Part shown: positions 1-7,558 of the stretch, one piece after another
How positions within the stretch are numbered: position 1 is the stretch's first letter
Layout: each line of letters opens with the position of its first letter
Origin: a virus
Virus record (IMG/VR): IMGVR_UViG_3300046755_000082
Coordinates: 1-43,939 of that record
Length of the DNA stretch: 43,939 nt
Direction: 5' to 3' (one strand)
Position numbers and translations under genes: made by a program
Notes under the pieces: generated by a model
Database searches by the model: none
The model's input: only the letters and a program-made list of their open reading frames with translations
Told to the model about the DNA's origin: nothing

Positions 1-224
1 TCAATTTCACCCTCAACAATTATCAGTTCTTCACCACCCCTATCGAATATACTACTTCCATATAATTGTAGTATTCTGTCTGCCTTGTGTCGCCATACTT
101 TAGTATCATCTGATAAGTTTCTCTCTTGGGTAAAACCTTCTCCTATATAAGGCATATATAACTTATGAGAATCTGTATACGCACCATACTTGTCTAGAAC
201 TGTTTGAGATATTCCTCTAATCAT
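1..224 (-). CDS. TOPRIM primase/helicase, N-terminal part (runs off window)
   Basis: The minus strand reads an open frame from an ATG at 224 to the window edge (about 74 residues). It contains RGIS near the start and ends in LIIVEGEI, the first acidic motif of a TOPRIM domain. This arrangement matches the middle of T7 gp4-type primase-helicases (RGIS, a short beta-rich stretch, then TEGEID). The usual N-terminal zinc-binding module is absent: upstream in frame there is no plausible coding sequence, and the start coincides with a TATAAATA box. It would make RNA primers and/or unwind DNA at the fork. The C-terminal helicase part cannot be seen, so a primase-only or helicase-only protein remains possible. 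Confidence 0.6.
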   Translation of the reverse strand, partial: MIRGISQTVLDKYGAYTDSHKLYMPYIGEGFTQERNLSDDTKVWRHKADRILQLYGSSIFDRGGEELIIVEGEI

Positions 225-229
225 TTTTT

Positions 230-237
230 TATTTATA
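230..237 (-). promoter_or_regulatory. T4-type late promoter box, possibly leaderless
   Basis: TATAAATA is read on the minus strand with exactly five bases (AAAAA) before the ATG at 224. In T4 the box covers about -13 to -6, so the A of the ATG would be +1. It also overlaps the start of the divergent gp4 gene, whose ATG is at 237. Confidence 0.45.
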
Positions 238-713
238 TGGCATATTCTGGTAGATATCGGGTAAAAAACCCAACGAAATATAAAGGTGACCACACCAATG
301 TGGTCTACCGTTCCCTATGGGAGAAACATGCATTCAAGTGGTGTGATGATAATCCTAGTGTGGTTGAATGGTCATCCGAAGAAGTTGTAATACAATACTT
401 ATATGAAGTCGATAAGAGGTGGCATCGTTACTTTGTAGACCTAAAACTCAAGATGGACAATGGAAAGACCTATCTGATTGAGATAAAACCAGATGCACAG
501 ACTCAACCCCCTACAGGTTCAAGGAGAACAAAAAGGTTTTTGAGTGAAAGTTTTACTTATGTCAAGAACATGAACAAATGGCAAGCAGCAAATGAGTTCG
601 CAAAAGATAGAGGTTGGCACTTCCAGATATGGACGGAGAAGAACGAACCATTGAAGAGTCTTATTCCCAAATCAACAAAACCATTAAAACCTTTCCAAAA
701 ACGTAAAAAATAA
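237..713 (+). CDS. 4: Head completion protein (T4 gp4 family)
   Basis: A 158-residue protein starting MAYSGRYRVKNP. It has the family hallmarks YRSLWEKHAFKWCDDNP, WSSEE, KRWHRYFVDL and LIEIKP, followed by a Lys-rich tail. The E...D...E-x-K pattern is a nuclease-like core. T4 gp4 (also called gp50/65) finishes the filled head before tail joining. The frame is open further upstream to 204, but the ATG at 237 gives the N-terminus seen in the family. It is the first gene of the plus-strand late block, and a late promoter follows its stop codon. Assignment is by recognised sequence pattern. Confidence 0.88.
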   Translation: MAYSGRYRVKNPTKYKGDHTNVVYRSLWEKHAFKWCDDNPSVVEWSSEEVVIQYLYEVDKRWHRYFVDLKLKMDNGKTYLIEIKPDAQTQPPTGSRRTKRFLSESFTYVKNMNKWQAANEFAKDRGWHFQIWTEKNEPLKSLIPKSTKPLKPFQKRKK

Positions 714-714
714 G

Positions 715-722
715 TATAAATA
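715..722 (+). promoter_or_regulatory. T4-type late promoter, leaderless geometry
   Basis: A perfect TATAAATA, then GAAAC, then the ATG at 728. The five-base spacing puts the predicted start of transcription on the A of the ATG. No Shine-Dalgarno sequence can fit between box and start. Confidence 0.7.
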
Positions 723-727
723 GAAAC

Positions 728-1321
728 ATGAGTAATATCTTCAACAGACTGGAACTACAGGCATTCCGCGCTGGGGTGACGCCACGCACCAAAGAAAGTC
801 GTGATTGGTTTCGGAAGAAAGCATCGAATCTTCGTTCAATCAACCGTAATGAGTTGATGAAAGAAGAACCGCTCAAACGAAGAGCGCAACGTGGCGTGGT
901 CGGTTCGATGCAGATGTTCTTCTATGACCCGAAGACCAAAGACAAACTACCATATTATGATGTATTTCCATTGGTTGTCGTAGTCGGGCCTGCGGAAGGT
1001 GGATTCTATGGATTGAACCTTCATTATCTCCCACCAATTCTTCGTGCAAAGATGTTAGACTCATTAATGGAAACCGCGACTAGTAAGACATCTGATGATG
1101 CAAAGTTCGCAATAACATATAGTAAATTACAAAGTATTTCAAAGCTGAGATATTATAAACCATGTTTCAAACACTACTTGAATAAACACGTTTCGAGTAA
1201 ATTTGCAGAAGTCCCTGCACCCGAATGGGAGATTGCAACCTTTCTTCCAACCGCAGACTTCCGTAAGTCAAACTCACAAAAAGTATTCTACGATTCAAGA
1301 CAGATGATAGGTAAAGGTTAA
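728..1321 (+). CDS. Conserved T4-like virion morphogenesis protein (gp2-like?)
   Basis: A 197-residue basic protein belonging to a family I recognise from marine T4-like phages. Landmarks are an SMQMFFYDPK segment, the YYDVFPLVVVV strand, GGFYGLNLHYL and, near the C-terminus, PEWEIATFLP. It lies directly after gp4 and overlaps the next gene by one base. Relatives have been labelled DNA end protector (gp2), but I cannot see a convincing match to T4 gp2, and the sequence does not look like gp53, which follows gp4 in T4. A head or neck completion role is inferred from position only. It is preceded by its own late promoter. Confidence 0.55.
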   Translation: MSNIFNRLELQAFRAGVTPRTKESRDWFRKKASNLRSINRNELMKEEPLKRRAQRGVVGSMQMFFYDPKTKDKLPYYDVFPLVVVVGPAEGGFYGLNLHYLPPILRAKMLDSLMETATSKTSDDAKFAITYSKLQSISKLRYYKPCFKHYLNKHVSSKFAEVPAPEWEIATFLPTADFRKSNSQKVFYDSRQMIGKG

Positions 1322-2022
1322 TGACAACTCGTATCGATGATTTCAAATCACAGGTAGGTAAAGCTGGTGGTTTTGCAATGGGAAATCTTTATAAGATTTT
1401 CCTTCCGCCTATCTCTGGTGAAGCAAGAGAGATGAATTTGTTGTGTAGAGCCGCATCAATGCCTGGCAGACAAGTCCTCTCTACAGAGAAACAGATTGGT
1501 TTACAGACAACCAAAGTTGCATATGGATATGCAGTGGATGATATATCTCTATCCTTTCATGTCATGAATGACTATAAAGTCAGAACATACTTTGAGGCAT
1601 GGCAAAATCTTGCAGTAAATCAAGAGACACTAGAAGTAGGATACTACAATGACTATACACACCCTGTCGTGATTCAACAGATAAAAAAGGGTGTCGCATT
1701 TCCATTGAAAAAGAAAAAGATTTTTGATTCAGGTAAACTACCAAGTTCTATTGCGAATCGTTTACCTCGTATTGGGCCTCTTGATTTGGCGCAAGGCGAG
1801 ATTGACTTAAATCTACTTACAGGTGATAAGATTGCTTATACTTGTATACTAGATAAAGCATACCCAACTACATTGAATGCAATTGAGTTGAGTGATGATG
1901 GCCAGAACCTTCAACTAGACGTTCAGTTATCTTATAAGAACTGGAGAAGTGAAGGCGGAGATGCCGGCGGCGGTGGATTTATCGAAGGTCTTGCTGGTGA
2001 ATTGATTAGGAAATTCTTATAA
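1321..2022 (+). CDS. Tail tube/baseplate tube protein (gp54/gp19-like)
   Basis: A 233-residue protein with the layout of T4-type tube proteins: N-terminal short helix (IDDFKSQV), then NLYKIFLPP, a CRAASMPGR segment (compare the C-K-A-x-x-L-P of tail tube proteins), DDISLSFHVMNDYKVRTYFEAW and a C-terminal LDVQLSYKNWR strand. These correspond to the paired beta sheets of gp19, gp48 and gp54. Its place just before gp26 and the tape-measure candidate favours the gp54/gp48 role of starting the tube on the baseplate rather than the bulk tube protein. A glycine-rich linker and short amphipathic tail end the protein. Confidence 0.65.
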   Translation: MTTRIDDFKSQVGKAGGFAMGNLYKIFLPPISGEAREMNLLCRAASMPGRQVLSTEKQIGLQTTKVAYGYAVDDISLSFHVMNDYKVRTYFEAWQNLAVNQETLEVGYYNDYTHPVVIQQIKKGVAFPLKKKKIFDSGKLPSSIANRLPRIGPLDLAQGEIDLNLLTGDKIAYTCILDKAYPTTLNAIELSDDGQNLQLDVQLSYKNWRSEGGDAGGGGFIEGLAGELIRKFL

Positions 2023-2036
2023 TTGTGGAGTAAATA

Positions 2037-2744
2037 ATGGCGTTACCTAAACTAAACGACAATCTAAAATACGAGATGGTGATTCCATCAACTGATAAGA
2101 TTGTCACATTTAGACCATACTTGGTCAAAGAGGAGAAAGTTCTTCTCTCTGCTTTTGAGTCGCAAGACCAAAAACAGGCAATGAGAGCGATGATGGATAC
2201 TGTTATCGCATGTGTGAATGATGATATTAAATCAACAGAACTAACAACATTTGATGTTGAGTATATGTTCACTCAAATTCGTAGTAAGTCTGTTGGTGAG
2301 ACATCTACACTGATAATGAAGTGTGATGCAATAGACTGTGATAAGTCTACCGAAGTTTTGGTTGATTTAACTACGGTCAAGATTGAGAAGACCGATGTAG
2401 ACCCCGTGATTCAGTTGACAGATGATATCTATGTTGAGATGAGATATCCAACCTATGATGGTTTTGTAAAAAACTTCAAAGAGGGTATCAGTGAGGCAGA
2501 GTTTGGATTTCAAATGTTAGAAGATTGTGTTGTAGCAATTCTGACCGATGATGAAAAACATTTGGCCAATGAAGTAAGTAAAAAAGAATTGAATGATTTT
2601 ATTGAATCCATGACCAACACTCAGTTCGAAAAGATTGGCAAATTTCTTCAGACTGTTCCCGTCATGAGAAAAGAGGTTGAGTTCACCTGTGAGTGTGGTC
2701 ATCAGAATAAAGTAACACTGGAGGGTCTTCAAGATTTTTTTTAG
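2037..2744 (+). CDS. 26: Baseplate hub/tail assembly protein (T4 gp26-like)
   Basis: A 235-residue protein starting MALPKLNDNLKYE after a good GGAG ribosome site. It carries the gp26-type FRPYLVKEEKVLLSAFES motif near residues 26-43, a CDAIDCDK cluster in the middle and a C-terminal CECGH, which together could bind zinc. The end of the gene is a run of eight T residues directly before the TAG stop, and the -1 frame continues open for 63 codons up to the tape-measure gene. This layout is that of phage tail-assembly chaperones. The gp26 assignment is from motif and gene order. Confidence 0.75.
   Translation: MALPKLNDNLKYEMVIPSTDKIVTFRPYLVKEEKVLLSAFESQDQKQAMRAMMDTVIACVNDDIKSTELTTFDVEYMFTQIRSKSVGETSTLIMKCDAIDCDKSTEVLVDLTTVKIEKTDVDPVIQLTDDIYVEMRYPTYDGFVKNFKEGISEAEFGFQMLEDCVVAILTDDEKHLANEVSKKELNDFIESMTNTQFEKIGKFLQTVPVMRKEVEFTCECGHQNKVTLEGLQDFF
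2735..2744 (+). other. Candidate -1 ribosomal frameshift site
   Basis: The sequence reads GAT TTT TTT TAG in the gp26 frame. The T TTT TTT heptamer lets both P- and A-site tRNAs re-pair after a -1 slip, and the stop codon in the next position would pause the ribosome. After slippage the frame continues TTA GTA TGC to a stop at 2930-2932. Confidence 0.6.
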
Positions 2745-2932
2745 TATGCCTCTCGCATGATAATTTGGTCAATCATTTCAAGACCAACTTCGCGCTGATG
2801 CAACATTTTAATTATTCATTACATGATATTGAACATATGATGCCGTGGGAGAGGGAGATTTATCTAGTATTACTGGAAGAGTGGTTAAAAGAACAAGAAG
2901 AAAAAATGAAAGAAAATAATAACGGGTTCTAA
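2741..2932 (+). CDS. -1 frame extension of gp26 (tail assembly chaperone tail)
   Basis: Open frame in -1 relative to gp26, 63 codons, with no start codon near its beginning (the first in-frame ATG is about two dozen codons in, without a ribosome site). The translated sequence is clearly protein-like: HFKTNFALMQHFNYS, then DIEHMMPWEREIYLVLLEEW and an acidic/basic tail. A short segment with MPWEREIY just before the tape-measure gene is typical of the frameshifted half of tail chaperones. The stop lies two bases before the ATG at 2935. A slip at the T run would give a fusion of about 298 residues. An independently started short protein is the alternative. Confidence 0.6.
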   Translation, partial: LVCLSHDNLVNHFKTNFALMQHFNYSLHDIEHMMPWEREIYLVLLEEWLKEQEEKMKENNNGF

Positions 2933-2934
2933 AA

Positions 2935-4563
2935 ATGGCAGAAGTAACCATAGCACACCTCACCGAAGCGGTTCAGGAAGAAGGCGCAGAAAGTGAAAAG
3001 AGAGATAAAAAACAGATTGAGCAACTCGCCACTCTGAATAAATCTTTTGGACAATTTTTTCAGGCACAAAAATCTAGTAAACTCGACAAACTCGAAGAAG
3101 CACGAGAGAAGGTATCTGGCCCCAAACCCACTAAAGAGAACTTTAGTGATGCGGCCGCCGGTGCGAAAGATGCATTGGGGTTTGGTCTTCTAGGTTTTCT
3201 GGGTATTGTTACTGCAGCAATCTCTGGTCTTGCAACAGGTATCGCGGTAGGTCTAGGTAAATACCTTGCTGCACTTGGTAGAACCTTTGATAATTTGACT
3301 GGTAATAGAATTGGTAAGGCGATAACAAACCTTACACGACAAATTAGAGGTGGTGTGTTTAGACTCATAGGTCTGTTACCAAATGGAAAGTTAGACCCAT
3401 CTGCATCGAAGTTCGCAAGATTCTTGAGAGCGGTAAGAAGTCCGTTTGTTAGTGCCACGGGGTTTTTCAAGACTATTCAAGGTGGTATGTTTCGATTATT
3501 TGGACTAGGTATTGATGGTAAACCAGTAACCACTACATCAAACTTTGTCAAGTCAATACTTAAATTTGGTAATCTCTTCAAACCAATTACAAGTGTATTC
3601 GCTGATAGTTTCAAAGAAGTTGGTTCTGCACTGAAAGGGATTGGTAATACTATTAAGAGTGGTGTCAATTCTACCACTCAAGTTTTCCAGACTATTGGAA
3701 AAACTTTTAGTGCATTGCGTGGCGCATTGTCTCCGATATTTACAGTATTCAAGACACTGGGTCGAGTAATCTTTGCACCTCTTACTTTAATAATGAGTAT
3801 TATCGATGGTATCAAGGGTGCAATTTCAGGGTATCAACAAGAAGGGGTTTTAGGTGGTATTCTTGGTGCAATCGGCGGTGTTCTATCTGGACTGATTGGT
3901 ATGCCTCTTGACCTAGTAAAATCTGCGATTGGATTTATTGCGGGTAAACTTGGATTTGAGAATGTCCAAGCGGCATTATCTGGTTTCAGTTTTGCTGATA
4001 TGATTAAAGATACATTCATGGGTGTTGCCCGTGTATTTAATGATGTTCTTAAAAATCTATTCAGTGGATTTGAGGATGGGTTTAGTGCTGGTCTGTCACA
4101 GATGTTTAAGTCAATGATGGTTTATGTGAAACGACTTCTATTATTTGGGCCAGCAGTTTTGGCGGGTGGTGCTGCAGCATTGGGCGCTGTTCTGCCAGGC
4201 GGCGATAGTCCAATCGAAGCATTCCAGAAAACATTTAGTAAAGTATTGAAAACGGGTGAAGGTAGTGCTGAAACAACATTACCTACTGAACAAGGGGAGA
4301 CAGGCGAAGAAGAACCTGAACCTCCAATCGCTGCGCCACAAAATGTTGAGAGGGTTGTCGCGACACAAGAACAGGCAAGAATAAGACAAGCGAACATTGA
4401 AAGAATGCGGGCGAATAAAGAGGCAAATGATGCTAAAAAGGCTGCAATGGCAGTAAACACTGTAAACGCACCGACAACTACTAATATGAGTAGTAATACC
4501 GCAGTCTTTACTGACCCGACTCCCGCAACTGATGACCTAGACAGAGAAGCGGCATCTTTCTAA
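2935..4563 (+). CDS. Putative tape-measure protein (gp29 role)
   Basis: A 542-residue protein with a charged, helical N-terminus (residues 1-75), a central region of alternating Gly/Ala-rich hydrophobic segments (about 80-115, 275-330, 395-425) and an Ala/Thr/Asn-rich tail with a coiled-coil-like stretch near residues 470-505. Length and composition match T4 gp29 (590 residues), and it directly follows the frameshifting chaperone gene. It would set tail length and leave through the tube at infection. There is no signature motif for this family, so the call rests on context, size and hydrophobic pattern. Confidence 0.55.
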   Translation: MAEVTIAHLTEAVQEEGAESEKRDKKQIEQLATLNKSFGQFFQAQKSSKLDKLEEAREKVSGPKPTKENFSDAAAGAKDALGFGLLGFLGIVTAAISGLATGIAVGLGKYLAALGRTFDNLTGNRIGKAITNLTRQIRGGVFRLIGLLPNGKLDPSASKFARFLRAVRSPFVSATGFFKTIQGGMFRLFGLGIDGKPVTTTSNFVKSILKFGNLFKPITSVFADSFKEVGSALKGIGNTIKSGVNSTTQVFQTIGKTFSALRGALSPIFTVFKTLGRVIFAPLTLIMSIIDGIKGAISGYQQEGVLGGILGAIGGVLSGLIGMPLDLVKSAIGFIAGKLGFENVQAALSGFSFADMIKDTFMGVARVFNDVLKNLFSGFEDGFSAGLSQMFKSMMVYVKRLLLFGPAVLAGGAAALGAVLPGGDSPIEAFQKTFSKVLKTGEGSAETTLPTEQGETGEEEPEPPIAAPQNVERVVATQEQARIRQANIERMRANKEANDAKKAAMAVNTVNAPTTTNMSSNTAVFTDPTPATDDLDREAASF

Positions 4564-4564
4564 T

Positions 4565-4588
4565 AAAAAAGGGAGACCGAAGTCTCCC
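4565..4588 (-). terminator. Rho-independent terminator of gp32
   Basis: On the minus strand GGGAGAC-TTCG-GTCTCCC is followed by TTTTTT. The UUCG loop and perfect seven-pair stem sit about 30 bases past the gp32 stop. The same hairpin lies just beyond the plus-strand tape-measure gene but lacks a good T run in that direction. Confidence 0.88.
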
Positions 4589-4616
4589 CTTCCCATCATC
4601 CATAGGAGAATGAATC

Positions 4617-5543
4617 CTAGTCTTCTGCAGCAAGTTTCGCGAAGTATGATAGTGTATCATCCTCATCACCGTCTACAGTCTCCGTGACTACAGGTTCAGG
4701 CGCAGACGCAATCACTTGCGGTTCTACTACTTTTGGTGATACTGCCTCTGCGGTTTGTGCGAGAGACTCATTCTTTACAGTCGAACCAGCGCCGGTTGAC
4801 TGACCCAGAACAACTTCCAAACGACTCTTCAACTCTTCATAAGACTTGTAAGTCTTGGGGTCAGCGAACTCACTGACATCATGTAGTTGGTTGTAGGTCG
4901 CTTCAAGTTTGGTCTCATCTGATTCAAACAATGCAGAAGGTGATTTGAACTCCGACTTGTCGTAGTTACGATAACCCGCAACGTTACGAATCTTCAACTG
5001 GAAGTCTGCGCCAGTCCAGAAGTCAAACGGGTTGACTGGTTCTTCGCCTGGGAACTGTGGTTGCATCACATCCATAATCTTGTCAAAGATTTTCTTACCG
5101 AAGTCATAGAGGAATACTTTACCCTCATTGGTCGGATTGGACGGGTCACTCACAACCAGAATGTTTGCGACATAATGCAAACGGCGTTTCTGTTTACGAG
5201 CAATCTCTTTGTCCTCATCAATACCAGAGTTCCAAAGGCGCGAGTTGTGTTCACTCACAGGGTCATTGTTACCCAGAGTAGTCAAGGACTTCTCAACATA
5301 CCATTGACCAGTCGGGCCTTTGAAGAAGTGGTCGAAGTAACGAACCCACGGAAGTTCTTGACCTTCAGCGGCAGGAAGGAAACGAACCTGTGCAAAACCA
5401 TTCCCTGCTTCATCAACAGTAGGTTTCCAGAAACGTGTATCTTCATATTTGTTGGTGGTTTGTTTTTGACCAGAGATTTCCGCTGCTGCTTGTGCGAGTT
5501 TGGAAACGTCTGTTCGATTAGATTTTAGATTTGCAAAAGACAT
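4617..5543 (-). CDS. 32: Single-stranded DNA-binding protein gp32
   Basis: A 308-residue protein matching T4 gp32 in domain order: N-terminal cooperativity region with KSNRT (LAST-like), an OB-fold core containing HYVANILVVSDP and VFLYDFGKKIFDKI, and an acidic tail ending DGDEDDTLSYFAKLAAED. It coats single-stranded DNA in replication and recombination and organises partner proteins through the tail. It contains no cysteine at all, so the structural zinc site of T4 gp32 is missing. The start has a GGAG ribosome site. Both an early sigma70-like promoter and a late TATAAATA box lie upstream, and a strong terminator follows. Confidence 0.93.
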   Translation of the reverse strand: MSFANLKSNRTDVSKLAQAAAEISGQKQTTNKYEDTRFWKPTVDEAGNGFAQVRFLPAAEGQELPWVRYFDHFFKGPTGQWYVEKSLTTLGNNDPVSEHNSRLWNSGIDEDKEIARKQKRRLHYVANILVVSDPSNPTNEGKVFLYDFGKKIFDKIMDVMQPQFPGEEPVNPFDFWTGADFQLKIRNVAGYRNYDKSEFKSPSALFESDETKLEATYNQLHDVSEFADPKTYKSYEELKSRLEVVLGQSTGAGSTVKNESLAQTAEAVSPKVVEPQVIASAPEPVVTETVDGDEDDTLSYFAKLAAED

Positions 5544-5579
5544 ATGTATTCTCCGTATATTTGCGTATTGTGTGTATTA

Positions 5580-5608
5580 ATTGTATCATAATATAATAAG
5601 TTTGTCAA
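5580..5608 (-). promoter_or_regulatory. Early sigma70-like promoter for gp32
   Basis: On the minus strand TTGACA (5608-5603), a 17-base spacer and TACAAT (5585-5580). The leader to the gp32 ATG at 5543 is about 30 bases. Confidence 0.8.
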
Positions 5609-5614
5609 TACCTT

Positions 5615-5622
5615 TATTTATA
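5615..5622 (-). promoter_or_regulatory. Late promoter for gp32
   Basis: TATAAATA on the minus strand immediately upstream of the early promoter, just past the gp33 stop. It would keep gp32 expressed late in infection. Confidence 0.65.
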
Positions 5623-5623
5623 A

Positions 5624-5836
5624 TTAATCATTGGGTAAGGTTTCCCGTTTATCGAGATAATTAAGATTCATTGCTTCCATCTCAATTTTCTCTTTGATAG
5701 ATGTCGCGATATATTTCTTAACATCTTCAATCTCTAATTGATTGTCGTCACATAGGTGGACAACCGCATCCATATATGTCAAGGACTTCTTTTTCACGGT
5801 GTCCTCAACCATACGAGTAAATTTCTTTTTACTCAT
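5624..5836 (-). CDS. 33: Late promoter co-activator gp33
   Basis: A 70-residue protein from the ATG at 5836 (MSKKKFTRMVEDTV), which has a GAGGAA ribosome site. The frame is open to a TTG at 5893, but that start overlaps the upstream gene. SLTYMDAVVHLCDD, EIEDVKKYI and KIEMEAMNLNYL are the helical motifs of the gp33 family, which bridges host RNA polymerase and the sliding clamp-bound late sigma factor. It is shorter than T4 gp33 (112 residues) but near the length usual in marine relatives. Gene order gp33-gp32 follows T4-like phages. The presence of TATAAATA promoters in the window fits its role. Confidence 0.8.
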   Translation of the reverse strand: MSKKKFTRMVEDTVKKKSLTYMDAVVHLCDDNQLEIEDVKKYIATSIKEKIEMEAMNLNYLDKRETLPND

Positions 5837-5882
5837 GAAGTTGGATTCCTCTTCACTGGAATCCGTTCCACCGATAATTAAA

Positions 5883-6338
5883 TCAACTTTCAAATTCTTC
5901 TTCTAACTCCTGTGTCCACATACCGACATCATCATACCAGACACCGACTGTGCGTTTCACTTCACCTTCTTTATCATATGCCTTTGCAAGACAACGATAT
6001 TTGATTACACCCTCACGGTCTTCACCATAACGAAAATCCATCCAGACACCAGTAGTAAGATATTTCTTCATGTTGTAGATATAGACCTCAAGGTCTTTGT
6101 ATTCCGCCCTCTCTCTCCACGCTGTAGATTTCTTGAGATGACGTAGACCTTTAAGTTCCAACTCACAGGATTTAATCCATTGTTTTACTTTCTTCCAATG
6201 AATATAATGGTCTTCGGAATAATCACGAATACTTTCGTGAACACCCATCCGACCATCATGACCACGAACAGCTCTTGCTTTCGCAAGACGCTCGCTCGCC
6301 GCCTTCTTTTGTTCCGCAGTGAGTTTTCTTTTTGCCAT
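5883..6338 (-). CDS. Conserved phage protein, Lys/Arg-rich N-terminus
   Basis: A 151-residue protein beginning MAKRKLTAEQKKAASERLAKA, a start typical of a family next to gp33/gp32 in T4-like marine phages. A basic helical N-terminus is followed by a Trp- and Tyr-rich middle (HWKKVKQWIKSCE, MDFRYGED) and an acidic end (ELEEEFES). Its position is where T4 carries the gp59 helicase loader or dsbA, but no similarity to gp59 can be seen by eye. A nucleic-acid-binding or replication-accessory role is only inferred. The gene overlaps the TTG-started version of gp33 but not the ATG-started one. Confidence 0.6.
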   Translation of the reverse strand: MAKRKLTAEQKKAASERLAKARAVRGHDGRMGVHESIRDYSEDHYIHWKKVKQWIKSCELELKGLRHLKKSTAWRERAEYKDLEVYIYNMKKYLTTGVWMDFRYGEDREGVIKYRCLAKAYDKEGEVKRTVGVWYDDVGMWTQELEEEFES

Positions 6339-6352
6339 ACACTATATAGTGT
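6339..6352. other. Perfect 14-bp palindrome, possible operator
   Basis: ACACTATATAGTGT is a perfect inverted repeat spanning the stop codon of the gene at 6342-6611 and the base just before the ATG at 6338. It could be a protein-binding site or a chance palindrome. Confidence 0.25.
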
Positions 6353-6611
6353 CGAATGTTTGCAAAGAATCTACACGAAAAGAACGCCAATCCTCAATAT
6401 CTAAATCATAGACCCGAACCGCAATCTGGTTCTTTTCGGTCTTTACGTTTGCATCAGTCTTGGGCATTTTTTCTTCGGGGATAAATTTACTATCCAGAGT
6501 TGCTCGCATGTTGCGAACCTGACCATCTTTCACTTTGATGAAAGACAGACGAACAATATTTTCCCGCAGTGTGCCTACCACACTGTCATAACTATAATCA
6601 ATTCCAGTCAT
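6342..6611 (-). CDS. WYL_2/Sm-like SH3-barrel phage protein
   Basis: An 89-residue protein with the pattern of the phage WYL_2 (Sm-like beta-barrel) family: VRLSFIKVKDGQVRNMRATL near the N-terminus, FIPEEKMP, and a final AVRVYDLDIEDWRSFRVDSL. The function in phages is not established, but the fold binds nucleic acid or protein partners. The ATG at 6611 is chosen over 6617 because an AGGA lies seven bases upstream of it. It overlaps the end of the preceding gene by 14 bases. Confidence 0.7.
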   Translation of the reverse strand: MTGIDYSYDSVVGTLRENIVRLSFIKVKDGQVRNMRATLDSKFIPEEKMPKTDANVKTEKNQIAVRVYDLDIEDWRSFRVDSLQTFDTI

Positions 6612-6759
6612 TATCATATCCTACTGTTTCTTGATAAGTATCGGTAACACCAATCTCATCGAAATAATCTTTTGTGTCATTCCAATACAGAACGTCACGG
6701 TTATCATAGTCACCTTCGAACAGGTCTTCAGCAACTTTCTTTTTACGGCGGTCAATCAT
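6598..6759 (-). CDS. Small acidic protein, unknown
   Basis: A 53-residue, Asp/Tyr-rich protein beginning MIDRRKKKVAEDLFEGDYDN, with an AAGGAG ribosome site before the ATG at 6759. I do not recognise a family. It is tightly packed between conserved phage genes (TAATG-type overlap with the gene upstream), which supports it being real. Confidence 0.55.
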   Translation of the reverse strand: MIDRRKKKVAEDLFEGDYDNRDVLYWNDTKDYFDEIGVTDTYQETVGYDNDWN

Positions 6760-7298
6760 TATGCACACTCCTTCCACCAATCAGGTTCATCACGATTTGT
6801 CCATTTAGCAAATGAACGTTTCTCATTTAGATAGTAGATACGATATGCATCTACAGGGTCTTCGCGTTTGCAATAGTCAGGCATTGCTTGTGCGAATTTC
6901 GTCAATCCCGCTTTGGGGATTTTCTTAGGTATGTTGAGTAGTATATCAGATAAACGAGTATCTGTCAAGTGATATTTTCCATACCTACGGGTATACTCTT
7001 TGCAGCACTCACGGAAGTGACGATACAACCAGAAGTAGTTCTCGTCAGACTCACGCACCCAAATGTTTGACGGATGATTGACATGAGATGCTTTGTAGAG
7101 AAAACCATGATAATCAGGATGCGCCCAACGTTTGATTTTGCGACCATTCGCAGTCCTGTCGATATACAAGGCGCCATCAAGCACACGGTGTGCGGTTGAC
7201 ATCAGTTGTGCATACTCGACAATCATCTTGACGATATGCTTGTCGCACATTGCCTGTGCTGCCTTGATAGGGTCATTGTCCAGATGGAAAATATTCAT
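6759..7298 (-). CDS. Conserved phage protein of unknown function (MNIFxLDNDP family)
   Basis: A 179-residue protein of a family common in large phages and recognisable from MNIFHLDNDP, CDKHIVKMIVEYAQLMSTAHR, HVNHPSNIWVRES and a C-terminal AYRIYYLNEKRSFAKWT. The conserved Asp, His, Cys and Trp residues suggest an enzyme or metal-binding protein, but no function is known to me. It overlaps its neighbours by a few bases on each side, so it is translated as part of the gp33 operon. Confidence 0.7.
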   Translation of the reverse strand: MNIFHLDNDPIKAAQAMCDKHIVKMIVEYAQLMSTAHRVLDGALYIDRTANGRKIKRWAHPDYHGFLYKASHVNHPSNIWVRESDENYFWLYRHFRECCKEYTRRYGKYHLTDTRLSDILLNIPKKIPKAGLTKFAQAMPDYCKREDPVDAYRIYYLNEKRSFAKWTNRDEPDWWKECA

Positions 7299-7558
7299 GT
7301 TAAACTCTCAATCTCTTTCAATGTATCAACAACTTCTTGAAAGGTCAAATGACCAATCACATCATCAGTAATAGGTGTATCATAACACAGTTCACCATTA
7401 ATGTCAAGCACTGCAACTTCGAAAAGTCCATCAGTGTTACCATACGAACTAGGATTACAAATCACAGACGCACCATATCCATTATCAAAAGTATATGTCT
7501 TCTGATACTGATTACTTTTCCTTATCGACTCATGATTTACATTACGCTCCGACTGCAT
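7295..7558 (-). CDS. Conserved small phage protein (YTFDNGYGASV family)
   Basis: An 87-residue protein. The conserved core YTFDNGYGASVICN, GLFEVAVLDINGELCYDTPIT and a final helix with QEVVDTLKEIE recur in T4-like marine phages as a small beta-rich protein of unknown function. The ATG at 7558 lies inside the end of the preceding gene, so translation is probably coupled. Confidence 0.65.
   Translation of the reverse strand: MQSERNVNHESIRKSNQYQKTYTFDNGYGASVICNPSSYGNTDGLFEVAVLDINGELCYDTPITDDVIGHLTFQEVVDTLKEIESLT

Noticed and set aside
728-1321. Naming this gene 53 because it follows gp4 as in T4
   Set aside because: The sequence shows none of the gp53 landmarks (for example the YG-x-P-x-L/D-Y/W-x-W-V block).
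5061-5528. 155-codon plus-strand frame
   Set aside because: It lies entirely antisense to gp32, has no ribosome site, and its sequence looks non-protein-like.
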